Source of the DNA: Albidovulum sp.
Lineage (GTDB): Bacteria > Pseudomonadota > Alphaproteobacteria > Rhodobacterales > Rhodobacteraceae
Assembly (NCBI GenBank): GCA_028823855.1
Contig: JAPPFL010000059.1
Coordinates: 1-63,996, forward strand
Direction: 5' to 3'
DNA: 63,996 nt
In this document: positions 36,765 to 46,346 of the stretch, piece after piece
Numbering within the stretch: the stretch's first letter is position 1
Layout of the letters: every line of letters begins with the position of its first letter
Made by a program: the position numbers and the translations under genes
The notes under the pieces: model-generated
Database searches by the model: none
Seen by the model: the letters and a program-made list of their open reading frames with translations, nothing else
What the model was told of the DNA's origin: nothing

Positions 36765-38525
36765 ATGGGAATTAAATATTGGGCAGTATTCTGCGTCGCG
36801 CTTTTTCTTGTCGTGAAAGGTGCAGCGCATGCGCAAGATCGCACTTCTTGGATATTGATCAAGCAAGTCGAGGACTCTCGGGCGGCAAAAGGGCACGCGC
36901 GCCTCTGGGCTCTCCAGTTTGATGGCGTGCATGCGCTTCGAGACAAGTTTGGCGGCTATTCGGTTGCGGTTGGCCCATTCGACTACATCGAAGCTCAGCA
37001 GCTCGTTCAGCAGTGGGCACATTCAGGACAAATCCCAGAAAGCAGCTCTTTGGCATCGTCAACCGACTTCGCGGAGATTATCTGGCCTCCCGGCGCGGAC
37101 GACGCGCTTAGAAGCGAATCCGTGCTTGAATCGCAGCCGTCCCCTATCGACGATACCCGAATAGACGTCAGCATTATCGACGATATCGGCGTGGAGCCAA
37201 CTAGCGAATCATTGGAGCAAGCGAGACAAAGGGAATCTCGGATTCCCGTCGAAGTTCGCGCCGACATTCAGCTCGCATTGCGCTGGTTCGACCACTATTC
37301 GGGAGAAATCGACGGTCAATTCGGCCCTGCGACGCGGCAGGCAATCAGCGAATTCCAAAGTCGAATGGATGAGCCAGCGACAGGGTATCTCACAACCTAT
37401 CAGCAAAACGTCCTGGTGAACAATTATGAGCAGGAACTAAGGGACATCGGGTTCTACGTCTATTCTGATGCAAATGCCGGAATAAGGATGATGATTCCAG
37501 GAAATCTGGTCGAATTTGCCAGATACAACCCGCCATTCGCCGTGTTCGAGTCTGCAGATGAACGCAATATCAAGCTGCTAATTGTCAGCCTCAAGGGCGG
37601 CGCCGACTTTTTGCAGCATCTCTACGAAGTGGTACAGATGTTCGATGCAGTGCCTCGGGAGGCGGACAAATCAATCGGCCGCAATTCATTCCGAATCTCC
37701 GGAAGCAACGAAACCACCAGCGCATTTGCGAGCGCAAATCTAAGCAACGGCCAGATCAAGGGTTTTCTCGCCACATGGCCAAAAGCGGAAAACATACTCA
37801 TGAACCGGATCGTGCCGACAATTCGGGAAAATTTCCGCGTCTTTAACGATAGGACGCTTGACGATTTGGCGGAAGACGGCTTCGTTAGCGATTCATTCGA
37901 TCTTCTCGCGGGCTTGGAAACTCGAAAGCCCGACATGACCGCGTCGGGATTTTATATCGATCCATTTGGGCATGTTTTGACCACCTGGCAAGCCGTGGCC
38001 AATTGCGAGCGAATTCGCATTGAGTCGGATCACGACATGGTTTTGGAAAGCAGCGGGAACGGCCCGGTCGCGGTTCTTGCGCCCGTTTCAGAGCTGTCGC
38101 CCATCGAATATGCGAGATTCGCGCCACGAAGCCCAAGATACGGCGAAGCGGTTTCAGTTTCAGGATTCTCCTTTGGCGGCAAACTTGGAGCCCCGACTCT
38201 CACGAAAGGAATGATCAGAACAGCCAGCAATTCTACGGAAAACGAGCAGATCGGGAGCATTTCGGTCGATGCGCTGCAGGGCGATGCCGGCGGCCCGATC
38301 TTGAATTCGTCCGGTACGGTCGTCGGTATGCTGCTCCCGAGAGAATTCGGCGACAGGCAGCTCCCCGAAGGTGAATTTTTCTATTCTGGAAGGGACGAAC
38401 TCAGCAGGCTCTCGGCCGCTGCCGGTCGAAATTTAGATTTTGACAGCGAGGACATTGCCCTGGATACAAGCGCATTTAACCGTTTGGCCGCCGACATTAC
38501 CGTTTTGATCGAGTGCTTCAGGTAG
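36765..38525 (+). CDS. Exported peptidoglycan-binding protein with inactive trypsin-like domain
   Basis: A 586-residue protein with a signal peptide (about 1-23). Next comes an SPOR-like strand region (about 28-85), and a PG_binding_1 domain (about 163-220, LALRWFDHYSGEIDGQFGPATRQAISEFQ). A chymotrypsin-fold domain fills about 395-540. The His of the expected TxxH motif is replaced (TTWQAV, Gln409), and the Ser of GNSGGP is replaced by Ala (GDAGGP, 506-511, Ala508). Two of the three catalytic residues are thus missing, so it is likely a binding or scaffold protein at the cell wall. The frame is intact and codon use is host-like, so this is not a decaying gene. Confidence 0.8.
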   Translation: MGIKYWAVFCVALFLVVKGAAHAQDRTSWILIKQVEDSRAAKGHARLWALQFDGVHALRDKFGGYSVAVGPFDYIEAQQLVQQWAHSGQIPESSSLASSTDFAEIIWPPGADDALRSESVLESQPSPIDDTRIDVSIIDDIGVEPTSESLEQARQRESRIPVEVRADIQLALRWFDHYSGEIDGQFGPATRQAISEFQSRMDEPATGYLTTYQQNVLVNNYEQELRDIGFYVYSDANAGIRMMIPGNLVEFARYNPPFAVFESADERNIKLLIVSLKGGADFLQHLYEVVQMFDAVPREADKSIGRNSFRISGSNETTSAFASANLSNGQIKGFLATWPKAENILMNRIVPTIRENFRVFNDRTLDDLAEDGFVSDSFDLLAGLETRKPDMTASGFYIDPFGHVLTTWQAVANCERIRIESDHDMVLESSGNGPVAVLAPVSELSPIEYARFAPRSPRYGEAVSVSGFSFGGKLGAPTLTKGMIRTASNSTENEQIGSISVDALQGDAGGPILNSSGTVVGMLLPREFGDRQLPEGEFFYSGRDELSRLSAAAGRNLDFDSEDIALDTSAFNRLAADITVLIECFR

Positions 38526-38676
38526 TTCCAGAGGCCACTCGACATCACTTGCCAAAGGGTTACTGAAAAAACGTTGTTGACAATCCAATGCAGTGGCATT
38601 GGCCTCTGCGTCCAATCCGAAGAGTCGAGATGCTTGCGCGCCGGCATGGCCAATGCCAATCCGACCAAATAATCGC

Positions 38677-39256
38677 CTATGGAATCCGTTGCGGTTTGCA
38701 CGGTTCGGCCCGTGCAAGGCGGGTGATTTGCATGATCTCCGCGGTTCTTTGGGTGAAGCCGTCCCGCACTTCTTCCTCGACCTCCCCGACATGCTCGGCA
38801 CTCTCGAATAAGCGGTTCGAGAAGTGGCGGCGGTTGAGCGCCGAGAAGATCGTTTCGACCGGGTTCAGCTCCGGGAGGCGCGGCGGCACTCGGAGCCGGG
38901 AGACGCTGGCTCGGACAACAGGGCCTAAAAACGGTGCCGGCCCGCACCCTCGAGCGCCATCAACATTTGCCTCCCTCGGGAATTCCCCGGCAAACATCCC
39001 GGAGATGGCGGTTCATCTCCTCGGTGTCCGCCTTCCCGCACGCATGGCCGACCGCCTCTCCGGCCTCGGGACAGGCCGCCGAGAACAGATAGCGGTAGCC
39101 GCGCCTGTAGTCCCTCGGCAACCAGGGACGGCTGCCCTTTCGCGCCCAGACCCTGGCGAGCATCTCGTTTTGCCCGATTCGAGCCTCGTCCTGAAAGTGC
39201 ACGAGAACATACTCGAACGACATGCCGTCGGGATGGATCTCCTCAACCGGCTGCAT
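38677..39256 (-). pseudogene. IS630-family transposase remnant
   Basis: Two out-of-frame pieces on the minus strand read as parts of an IS630 DDE transposase. One is 39256-38960 (VLVHFQDEARIGQNEMLARVWARKG, carrying the first Asp). The other is 38997-38677 (PELNPVETIFSALNRRHFSNRLF, carrying the last Glu). The LLLDxAGWH block between them is lost to frameshift and deletion, and the N-terminal DNA-binding part is missing. Confidence 0.75.
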
Positions 39257-40012
39257 TGAGCTGCGCTGGACCGGCTCCTATGAGCCTTCTTGTCAAGCCT
39301 AAAATCCAATTTTGCCATTCCTTAAGCGTTTCGCATCTCCCAATACGGCGGACGAGCATCGGCTTTCCTTTCCTAGCGGCCGCCGATAGCGGCGAGGGCG
39401 GTCCGAGCGGAACGTCTTTTTTGCAGCCCGCTCAACAGGCGCTCAGCTCTTGTACGGTTCGATTGGCCGCGTCGGCTGATTGCTGATCGCGCTGCTGTTG
39501 GCCAAGCGCGGTATCTTGACTTCGCCACTGCTCTATCTGAGTCCGTCATTTGAGGAGATCCGCGAGGCTTGCTATGCGCATAGACCATCTCGATACCTTG
39601 TTTGAAAGCCGGCAGTATGACCTCGCCAACGCGCTGTCGGTCGGCAGGAAGAGGCGGCCACTATCTTCCTGGCCCGGGAAACAGGGCGCGAAAAAACCAT
39701 TTCGCGCGCGTCGTTCTTGCGGCGCCCGGCGGTGCGCTGCAAAGAACCCGTTACAATAAATGAGAACCGCAGCGCCTCAGAGTTCGTATCGTTCGTTCAG
39801 AAAACAGAACGGTCGCAGCGCATTCGCGAGGATTTGTATGAAGCAACATGCCGGTTCTCATCTGGAATCTGGTACGTCGCCCGCTCCCGACGATGTTAAA
39901 TAAAGCGACCGTTTTCTCTTTGCGTGAAGCGCGATGAATGTCGTTGAACAAACCGCCCCGAACGATTTCCTTTGTAAGGTGAATCAGTTATTTCTTCGAA
40001 CGCGGGCGTACG
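39257..40012. other. Non-coding remnant region
   Basis: Nothing here supports an intact gene. Reading frames are short and of random composition. The stretch lies between two mobile-element pseudogenes and probably derives from decayed insertions. Confidence 0.5.
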
Positions 40013-40571
40013 ATGAGCGAAAGCGCATCCAAATTCACAGGGCATCTTCGGGTCTCCGAAGAGACTCAGGACCTGGACGATATCCTCGCCCTTGCAAAAC
40101 GGGCGGATCTCGGCCGCGTCGAATTCGTCGAGTAGAAGGATTCCGGCAGGATCGCGTGGCGCAAGCGAAAGATTTCAGACATTCTGGACGCACTGCGCCA
40201 AGGCGATACACTGATCGCCAGCGAGCTCTCCCGGCTCGCGCGCTCGATTTTCGAATGAATGAAAATTCTGTCCATCGCCTCGAACGCCGGCATTCGGGTC
40301 TATGCGATCAAGAGGCGCAGGAGGATCGACTATTCAATCCAGAGCAGGATCGGCGCCATGGCTTTCTCAAAGGCCGCCGAGTTCGAGCGCGACCCAATCT
40401 CGGCCAGAACCGAAGAGGCTCCTAGAGCGAGAAAGGCCTCCGCGCGGCCGAAAGGGCCTGGCATGAGCAAGACCGATCCATTTCACCCGGAGATAGAAGC
40501 GCCACCGCGCAACAACCGCAATCCTCTCAAACTGGATGAAAAGAAACGAACTCAAGAAATCCGGGGCATAA
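40013..40571 (+). pseudogene. Serine recombinase (resolvase/invertase) pseudogene
   Basis: From ATG 40013 the frame reads as a Hin-like recombinase: the HLRVSEETQDL start block, IAWRKRKISDILDALRQGDTLIASELSRLARSIFE, then MKILSIASNAGIRVYAI and KAAEFERDPISARTEEA. The frame is broken by TAG at 40133-40135 and TGA at 40256-40258. After PEIEA a deletion shifts it; the C-terminal helix-turn-helix tail is then seen as LSNWMKRNELKKSGA ending at 40571. The catalytic Ser of the first strand is not recognisable. Confidence 0.75.
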
Positions 40572-40834
40572 GAATCCTTTGGCGGAATCTGCGCCTATGC
40601 TGCGTCAAAGCCGATTCTGGGAAGTCCTCTGCGGAATATCGGCCTCAACTGTCATTGAGGTCTCTTTTACATAATTTGGCGAAGGTTTACGCGACTGGCA
40701 TGCCGACGTCTCAATTGCTTGGCGCGGAGCGAATGTCGTAAGAGGTTCCCACGCGCCCCCACGCCATGCTTTGTTGACTCTAAATTTTTGCCGATTTAGA
40801 CTTGGCGCTCTTCTTGACTGCAGGAATGGTGCAC

Positions 40835-41863
40835 ATGGTCGCGCTGGTCGACCAGGATAAAACTGAGAGTGCGCTCATCGGCGCGGCAGCTGTCGTGGAC
40901 GAAGCCGCTGCGCTTGGACACCAACTTGCGCGCGACATAGACCGAATATTTTTCGTTGCATGTGGCGCACCCAATCGATCGATGTTGGGGCTTCAATACT
41001 GGATCGAGCACTATAGCAAGTCTCTTGAAGTTCGCCGCTATTTCCCCGCCGAGTTTGTGACCCAGGCAACGCCGCGATTGGATGAGCGAACGCTCGTCGT
41101 CATCGGATCCAATTCGGGAACCACCAGGGAAACCATTGAAGCGGCCATGTTTCTCCAGGATTATCCGGCGATCACAGTGGGATTCACGACGACTGCTGAC
41201 AAGCCACTGGCCAAAGCCGTCAAGCATGTCGTCTGCTCCACGGAATCTGCACAGGACATCGTTGGTCTTCCCCACACGTCCATGTCCATAGCCATGACGG
41301 GCTTCATGGGCGGTCTGCTGGCTGCAAAGGACGGCTGGCGACCGGAAGCCAAACTTCTTTCCTCTCTGAAGGCATTGCCCAAGGCAGCCGCGGCCGCCAA
41401 GGCCGGCAACGAAGCACGCGCAGCGAAGGAGGCGAAGGAGCTTCAGGACGACAAGATCATTTACCAGATCGCGTCCGGTCCAATGTTCTGTACCGCTTAT
41501 GTGTTCGGCGTCTGCACCTTGATGGAAATGCAATGGTTGCACAGCACCCCTCTTGAATCAGCCGAGTTCTTTCACGGACCGTTCGAAGCGGTGGATGAAA
41601 ATGTTCCGATCTTTTTGCTGCTGGGCGAGGATCCCAGCCGCCCGCTGATGGAGCGCGCGCTAGGGTTCTGCAAGACCTATGGCAAGCGCCTGTACATATA
41701 CGATTCCAAAGACTTCGAGATGCCGGGCATCGATCCGGAAATCCGCCCCATAGTCGCGCCCTACATAGTCGGCATCGCACTGGACCGATTCAGTGAGCAT
41801 CTGGCGGATCTCCACGACCATCCTTTGGAAACGCGCCGATATATGTGGAAAGTGGAGTACTGA
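40835..41863 (+). CDS. SIS-domain fructosamine-6-phosphate deglycase (FrlB-like)
   Basis: A 342-residue protein with two SIS (sugar isomerase) domains, as in FrlB and the GlmS isomerase half: RIFFVACGAPNRSMLG, VVIGSNSGTTRETIEA and the active-site-type ESAEFFHGPFEAV block. FrlB splits fructosamine-6-phosphates into glucose-6-phosphate and the free amino acid. Start 40835 has CAGGA nine bases upstream; ATG at 40826 is too close to it. It opens an operon with an FrlD-like kinase (2 bases apart), an ABC importer and an amine oxidase, which strongly favours the Amadori-compound role over other SIS functions. Confidence 0.78.
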   Translation: MVALVDQDKTESALIGAAAVVDEAAALGHQLARDIDRIFFVACGAPNRSMLGLQYWIEHYSKSLEVRRYFPAEFVTQATPRLDERTLVVIGSNSGTTRETIEAAMFLQDYPAITVGFTTTADKPLAKAVKHVVCSTESAQDIVGLPHTSMSIAMTGFMGGLLAAKDGWRPEAKLLSSLKALPKAAAAAKAGNEARAAKEAKELQDDKIIYQIASGPMFCTAYVFGVCTLMEMQWLHSTPLESAEFFHGPFEAVDENVPIFLLLGEDPSRPLMERALGFCKTYGKRLYIYDSKDFEMPGIDPEIRPIVAPYIVGIALDRFSEHLADLHDHPLETRRYMWKVEY

Positions 41864-41865
41864 TC

Positions 41866-42717
41866 ATGCTGAGTCTTCTCGGCCTAGGTGACAACACGAT
41901 CGACATTTACGTAGACCGCGGCGTGCAATACCCGGGCGGCAATTCGTTGAACTTCGCTGTCTACGCCAAGAGGCTGGGAGTCGACGCTCACTATATGGGA
42001 TGCATTGGCGACGATGCTTTCGGCGCACAAATCGAAGACGCCTTGGCAGTCGAGAACGTTCCCAGCCCTCGGCTGCGCAGGACCGCGGCGCAGACCTCCT
42101 GGTCGCGGGTCCGCCATATGGAAGGGGATCGCTGGTTCGACGGCTGTCATCTCTATACGGCGGAAGAATATGGCATCAATCTCGATGACGAGGCGTATTT
42201 GGGCCAGTTTGATCTGGTCCATATTGGTGTCAACAGCATGCTCGACGACAAGATCAGCGAAATCGCACGCGCCAGTAAACGGCTCTCCTATGACTTTTCC
42301 GACAAGTATTCAGAATCTTCCCTGGGCAGGATTGCGCCTTACCTCGAGGTGGCTTTTCTGTCCAAGGCGGACGGTGACCTGCCTGCCGCCCATGCGCTTG
42401 CGGGACACGTTGCGAAGTTGGGACCCTCCCTGGTCGCAGTCACGCGCGGCTCCAAGGGAGCGGTATGTCTGTCTCACGGCAAATTATTTGGACAAGACGT
42501 CGTTGCGACGGAGGTCGTTGACACATTGGGCGCGGGCGACGCCTTCAGCGCGGTTCTCACCGTCGAATACCTGAAAGGCACGGACACCCGATCTTCGCTG
42601 GAGCTTGCCGCGGAATTCGCTTCCGAGATCTGTCAGGTCGAAGCGGCCTTTGGCCATGGGCGGCCGGCCATCTCCATTCCTGACGCCAACCGACAAAAGC
42701 AAGGAAACTGTGATTGA
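41866..42717 (+). CDS. PfkB-family sugar kinase (fructoselysine kinase FrlD-like)
   Basis: A 283-residue ribokinase-fold enzyme. The N-terminal GLGDNTIDIYVDRGVQYPGGNSLNFAVYAKRLG closely follows FrlD, and DTLGAGDAFSA carries the catalytic Asp. RLSYDFSDKY also matches FrlD (AFDFSDKW). It would phosphorylate imported fructosamines at C6 before the FrlB-like step. It begins 2 bases after the deglycase gene. A strong UUCG hairpin follows its stop. Confidence 0.8.
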   Translation: MLSLLGLGDNTIDIYVDRGVQYPGGNSLNFAVYAKRLGVDAHYMGCIGDDAFGAQIEDALAVENVPSPRLRRTAAQTSWSRVRHMEGDRWFDGCHLYTAEEYGINLDDEAYLGQFDLVHIGVNSMLDDKISEIARASKRLSYDFSDKYSESSLGRIAPYLEVAFLSKADGDLPAAHALAGHVAKLGPSLVAVTRGSKGAVCLSHGKLFGQDVVATEVVDTLGAGDAFSAVLTVEYLKGTDTRSSLELAAEFASEICQVEAAFGHGRPAISIPDANRQKQGNCD

Positions 42718-42724
42718 CCAATCC

Positions 42725-42742
42725 GCTCGCCTTCGGGCGAGC
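42725..42742 (+). promoter_or_regulatory. Intercistronic UUCG tetraloop hairpin
   Basis: GCTCGCC and GGCGAGC form a perfect 7-bp stem closed by the extra-stable TTCG tetraloop. It lies 7 bases after the FrlD-like stop and about 60 bases before the binding-protein start, with no T tract. Such hairpins stabilise the downstream mRNA end or block exonucleases. Confidence 0.6.
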
Positions 42743-42801
42743 GCGGCAGGATCTGCAGGCAGAACATTTCGAGCGGATAACTCAAAGAAGGAGGTGCCAT
42801 C

Positions 42802-44415
42802 ATGGCTGCCAAGATCCAAATGAAATCTCTGCTGCGAATCGCAGCAACGACAGCGATTTCGTTTTCCCTGACTGCGGCGGCGGCCGTTGCTCAGGAACAG
42901 TACTTGCTCCACCCGGAGAACACTCCGCCGGACGACAGGAGGGGCGGGATCTTTGTCGTTGGACTTCATATCCCGATGACCCATCCGATCGGGGTCGTTG
43001 CTTCCGGCCTGCGAAACATTCCGGGCACCCAGTTGAATGCCGGTCTGATCCGGATGTCCGACAACTATGAGCCAGTCCCCTATCTTGCGGATGAATGGTC
43101 TTACAGCGATGACGGCAAGCAGTTCAGTTTCAGGCTGAACGCAAATGCTCGATTCCATGATGGCGAGGACATCACCTGCACGGACGTGGCCTTCAGCATC
43201 AAGACATCGCAGGAAAATCACCCGTTCAAACCGATGTTTGCTCCGGTGACAGGTGTTGACGGCGGTGACGGAAAGGATTGCACAATCAATCTGAGCACGC
43301 CGCATCCCGCACTCCTGATGGCCTTGACGCCGGGCCTTTTGCCCATCGTTCCCGAGCATATCTTCAATGATGGGCAGGAGATGCCAACGCACCCGCGTTT
43401 GACCGAGAATGTCATCGGTTCGGGGCCATTCAAGCTGGCCGAGTGGAACGGCAACGGCAAGATCCATTTCGTGAAGAATGACGGCTTCTTCATTGAGAGC
43501 CTTCCCTATCTGGACGAAGTGATCATGAACGTTGTACCGGATGCGTCGACGAACGCGCTGGGAATCGAATCCGGACAATTCGACATGGTAAGCATCTGGT
43601 CCGGCGACGACATAGAACTCGCCCGTCAGAATCCGAACATCAAGGTCGTCGACAAAGGATTTGAAGCGATCGGATCCATTCCCTGGATACAGTTGAACCT
43701 GCGCGACGAGATCCTTTCCGATGTGCGCGTGCGCCAGGCCCTTTGGTACGGCTACGACTGGGAAGAGTACAATGAGGTCGTGTATGCCGGTCAGCACCGT
43801 CGCCAGTGCACCGGAATTCAAAGCCAAAGCCCGTTCTACCACTCGGGCGCCAACTGTTACGACCGTGATGTAGAGAAAGGGAAGGCTCTGCTTGCGGAGG
43901 CTGGCTATCCGGACGGCGTTCAATTGACCATTTCAACCTTCCCCGGCCAACTGCAGACCGGAGCCGAGATTCTAAAGCGCCAGTGGGCGGAAATTGGCGT
44001 CGATCTCCAGATTGACGTGAAGCCGGATGAAGTCACCATGCTGAAAGAGATTACCAGGGAGAATGCAGACTTTCAGATTTCGCTGGTCGGTCTGTGGAAC
44101 TGGGGTGATCCGGTCATTGGCGTAAATCGCAGCTACAACTGCGACAACCGCAAGAACAACGTCGCGTTCTCAAACATGAGTTGGTACTGCAACGAGGCGG
44201 TTGACGCAAAGCTTGCGGAGGCTGGCTTTGAAATCGATGTCGAAAAGCGCAAGGAGTTGTACTTCGAGGCTCAGGAGATGATAAATGCCGATGTGCCGGT
44301 CATCTACCTGACTAACGAAGTGTGGTTTACCCGTATGCAGAACTCCGTTCAGAACCCGCCTGATGGCGTTTGGGGTTGGATGGACAGCTGGGCAGAGCTT
44401 TGGCTCGACAGTTAA
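42802..44415 (+). CDS. Peptide-type ABC transporter substrate-binding protein (Amadori compounds)
   Basis: A 537-residue periplasmic solute-binding protein of the DppA/OppA class (SBP_bac_5). A signal peptide covers about 1-30 (ends AVAQE). Family blocks are visible: YEPVPYLADEWSYSDDGKQFSFRLNANARFHDGEDITCTDVAFSI and VIGSGPFKLAEW. A near-perfect AAGGAGGTG site stands eight bases before ATG. Stem-loops on both sides (42725-42742, 44435-44464) suggest that it is made in excess over the membrane parts. A fructosamine substrate is inferred from the operon. Confidence 0.88.
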   Translation: MAAKIQMKSLLRIAATTAISFSLTAAAAVAQEQYLLHPENTPPDDRRGGIFVVGLHIPMTHPIGVVASGLRNIPGTQLNAGLIRMSDNYEPVPYLADEWSYSDDGKQFSFRLNANARFHDGEDITCTDVAFSIKTSQENHPFKPMFAPVTGVDGGDGKDCTINLSTPHPALLMALTPGLLPIVPEHIFNDGQEMPTHPRLTENVIGSGPFKLAEWNGNGKIHFVKNDGFFIESLPYLDEVIMNVVPDASTNALGIESGQFDMVSIWSGDDIELARQNPNIKVVDKGFEAIGSIPWIQLNLRDEILSDVRVRQALWYGYDWEEYNEVVYAGQHRRQCTGIQSQSPFYHSGANCYDRDVEKGKALLAEAGYPDGVQLTISTFPGQLQTGAEILKRQWAEIGVDLQIDVKPDEVTMLKEITRENADFQISLVGLWNWGDPVIGVNRSYNCDNRKNNVAFSNMSWYCNEAVDAKLAEAGFEIDVEKRKELYFEAQEMINADVPVIYLTNEVWFTRMQNSVQNPPDGVWGWMDSWAELWLDS

Positions 44416-44434
44416 GCCCTCATAAGCGCGTTAT

Positions 44435-44464
44435 AAGAATGGCCACTCGCGTGGCCATTCTTTT
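44435..44464 (+). terminator. Strong hairpin with short T tract, partial terminator
   Basis: AAGAATGGCCAC (44435-44446) pairs perfectly with 44451-44462 around a TCGC loop, and the final arm runs into four Ts. It lies between the binding-protein and permease genes, where a leaky terminator lowers permease expression. Confidence 0.75.
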
Positions 44465-44479
44465 GTAGGGCAGGCACGA

Positions 44480-45460
44480 ATGAAGGCGATCGCAGTCAAG
44501 ATATTCGAGTCGTTCCTGCTGATCCTTGCGGTCATCGTTTTCAACTTCGTTTTGATCTATCTGGCGCCAGGGGACGTTGTCGATGCCCTGTCAGGCGGTG
44601 CGTTCGGCGATGGGCGCGAAGAGATCAACCAGCTCATCCGCGAGCAAATGGGTCTCGACCAACCGTTTCACGTACAGTTGATCACCTATATTGGAAATGT
44701 CCTGACCGGCGACTTTGGCTTTTCGCCAATCGGGAACCGGCCAGTCATCGAGATGATCGCGCCAAGGATCTTCCCTACCCTCCTCTTGGCCCTGTGCGCC
44801 CTCGCCTTCGCCGTGATCATCGGCGTTACGATCGGTTCGATTGCCGCCCGTCGCCCGACGAGTTTTTTCAGCGGTGGGCTGACCGTCTTTGCCTTGATCG
44901 GTTTTGCGATGCCGGTCTTCTGGACCGGCATCTTGCTCGTATTGGTCTTCGGGGTCTGGCTCGATTGGTTGCCGGTTTCGGGCATGAACAACCTTCGCCT
45001 TTCAAGCTCCGCAGGATTCGTTGAACGGGCGCTGGATACAGCGCGCCATCTCGTCCTGCCGACGATTTCACTTGGCGTCATCTTTCTCGCGTCATACGCG
45101 CGTCTGTCCCGCGCGTCCATGCTGGAGGTTCTCCAATCCGACTACATCAGGACGGCGCGCGCCAAAGGCCTGAGCGAAGGCCCAGTGATGATCAAGCATG
45201 CGCTCCGGAACGCGGTCATTCCGATTATAACCGTTCTTGGCATGGAGTTCGGTGTGCTTCTCTCGGGCGCCATCTTGGTGGAAACCGTGTTCAACTGGCC
45301 GGGCCTGGGCCGCCTTGCGTTCGAAGCGGTCCTGACTCGCGATACCAATGTGCTCTTGGCCATTCTGACCATGGTGTCCGCCACGGTCATCCTCGCCAAT
45401 CTCGTGACCGACATCGCCTACCGCCTCGTCGATCCCAGAATTCGCATCGGGGATGTCTGA
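44480..45460 (+). CDS. Peptide-type ABC permease, DppB class
   Basis: A 326-residue inner-membrane permease with six helices. The EAA loop appears as DYIRTARAKGLSEGPVMIKHALRNAVIPIITVLG, and the N-terminal helix LLILAVIVFNFVLIYLAPGDVVD is that of DppB proteins. It overlaps the next permease by 8 bases. Confidence 0.93.
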   Translation: MKAIAVKIFESFLLILAVIVFNFVLIYLAPGDVVDALSGGAFGDGREEINQLIREQMGLDQPFHVQLITYIGNVLTGDFGFSPIGNRPVIEMIAPRIFPTLLLALCALAFAVIIGVTIGSIAARRPTSFFSGGLTVFALIGFAMPVFWTGILLVLVFGVWLDWLPVSGMNNLRLSSSAGFVERALDTARHLVLPTISLGVIFLASYARLSRASMLEVLQSDYIRTARAKGLSEGPVMIKHALRNAVIPIITVLGMEFGVLLSGAILVETVFNWPGLGRLAFEAVLTRDTNVLLAILTMVSATVILANLVTDIAYRLVDPRIRIGDV

Positions 45461-46346
45461 AATGGCAACTGCCCACCCTCCATCGAGCGCGCTGGAAGCC
45501 ACCTCTGCGGAACGCTACCAGGGCCTGCGAATGTTCATGGCCAACAAGGCTGCCTTGTTTGGCGCCGTGCTGATGGCCATTATCCTGTTCGTGAGCTACA
45601 TCCTTCCGGCCATCTTCACGGACGACAAGTTTGCATATGCCGGAAAGCGGCACCTGGCGCCTTTTTCAGAAAACGGGCCGTTCTTCGGTACCGACTATTT
45701 GGGACGCGGCGTAGGGCTGATCGTAATGCATGGGGGATCAACCACATTGGAGGTTGCCGGGTTCGCAGCCCTTTTGATCGTTACCGTCGGCGCGGTCGTC
45801 GGCGCTCTCGCCGGCTTCTACGGCGGCATCGTCGACCGGGCCCTGATGAAGGTGACCGAGTTCTTCCAAGTCCTTCCCGGGCTCCTATTTGCCTTGGTCG
45901 TGGTGGCTCTATTCGGGGCGTCGACCATCACAATAGTCTTGGCAATCGGTATCATCTCGTGGCCGCCGGTTGCCCGCCAGACCCGTTCTGAATTCCTGAG
46001 ACAGAAAAATCTGGAATACGTTAAGGCCGCGCGTTCAATCGGCGCATCCAACGCCCGTATCATCCTTCGGACAATTCTTCCGAACACGCTTCCGGTGTTG
46101 ATCGTTCAAGCCACTTTGACGATGGGTGCTGCGATCCTCTTCGAGGCCGGGCTTGCCTTTCTTGGTCTTGGCGATCCGGAAAGCCTGAGTTGGGGGTATT
46201 ACGTCGGGTTGAACCGGCAGTATTTTCTCGTGAACTGGTGGGGCGTCACCTTTCCGGGCTTCATGGTCTTTATCACGGTTCTCAGTCTCAGCCTCATCGG
46301 CGACGGGATCCAAGACGCCATTAATCCAAAACTGCGGGGGCGGTGA
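45453..46346 (+). CDS. Peptide-type ABC permease, DppC class
   Basis: A 297-residue permease. The family block FGTDYLGRGVGLIVMHGGSTTLEVA and EAA loop EYVKAARSIGASNARIILRTILPNTLPVLIVQATL are clear, as is GLAFLGLGDPESLSWG. It partners the DppB-class protein and shares its stop with the start of the first ATPase (TGATG). Confidence 0.93.
   Translation: MSEMATAHPPSSALEATSAERYQGLRMFMANKAALFGAVLMAIILFVSYILPAIFTDDKFAYAGKRHLAPFSENGPFFGTDYLGRGVGLIVMHGGSTTLEVAGFAALLIVTVGAVVGALAGFYGGIVDRALMKVTEFFQVLPGLLFALVVVALFGASTITIVLAIGIISWPPVARQTRSEFLRQKNLEYVKAARSIGASNARIILRTILPNTLPVLIVQATLTMGAAILFEAGLAFLGLGDPESLSWGYYVGLNRQYFLVNWWGVTFPGFMVFITVLSLSLIGDGIQDAINPKLRGR

Noticed and set aside
42484-43923. A 479-codon minus-strand frame under the binding-protein gene
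   Set aside because: Exact antisense of a well-supported kinase and binding-protein gene.
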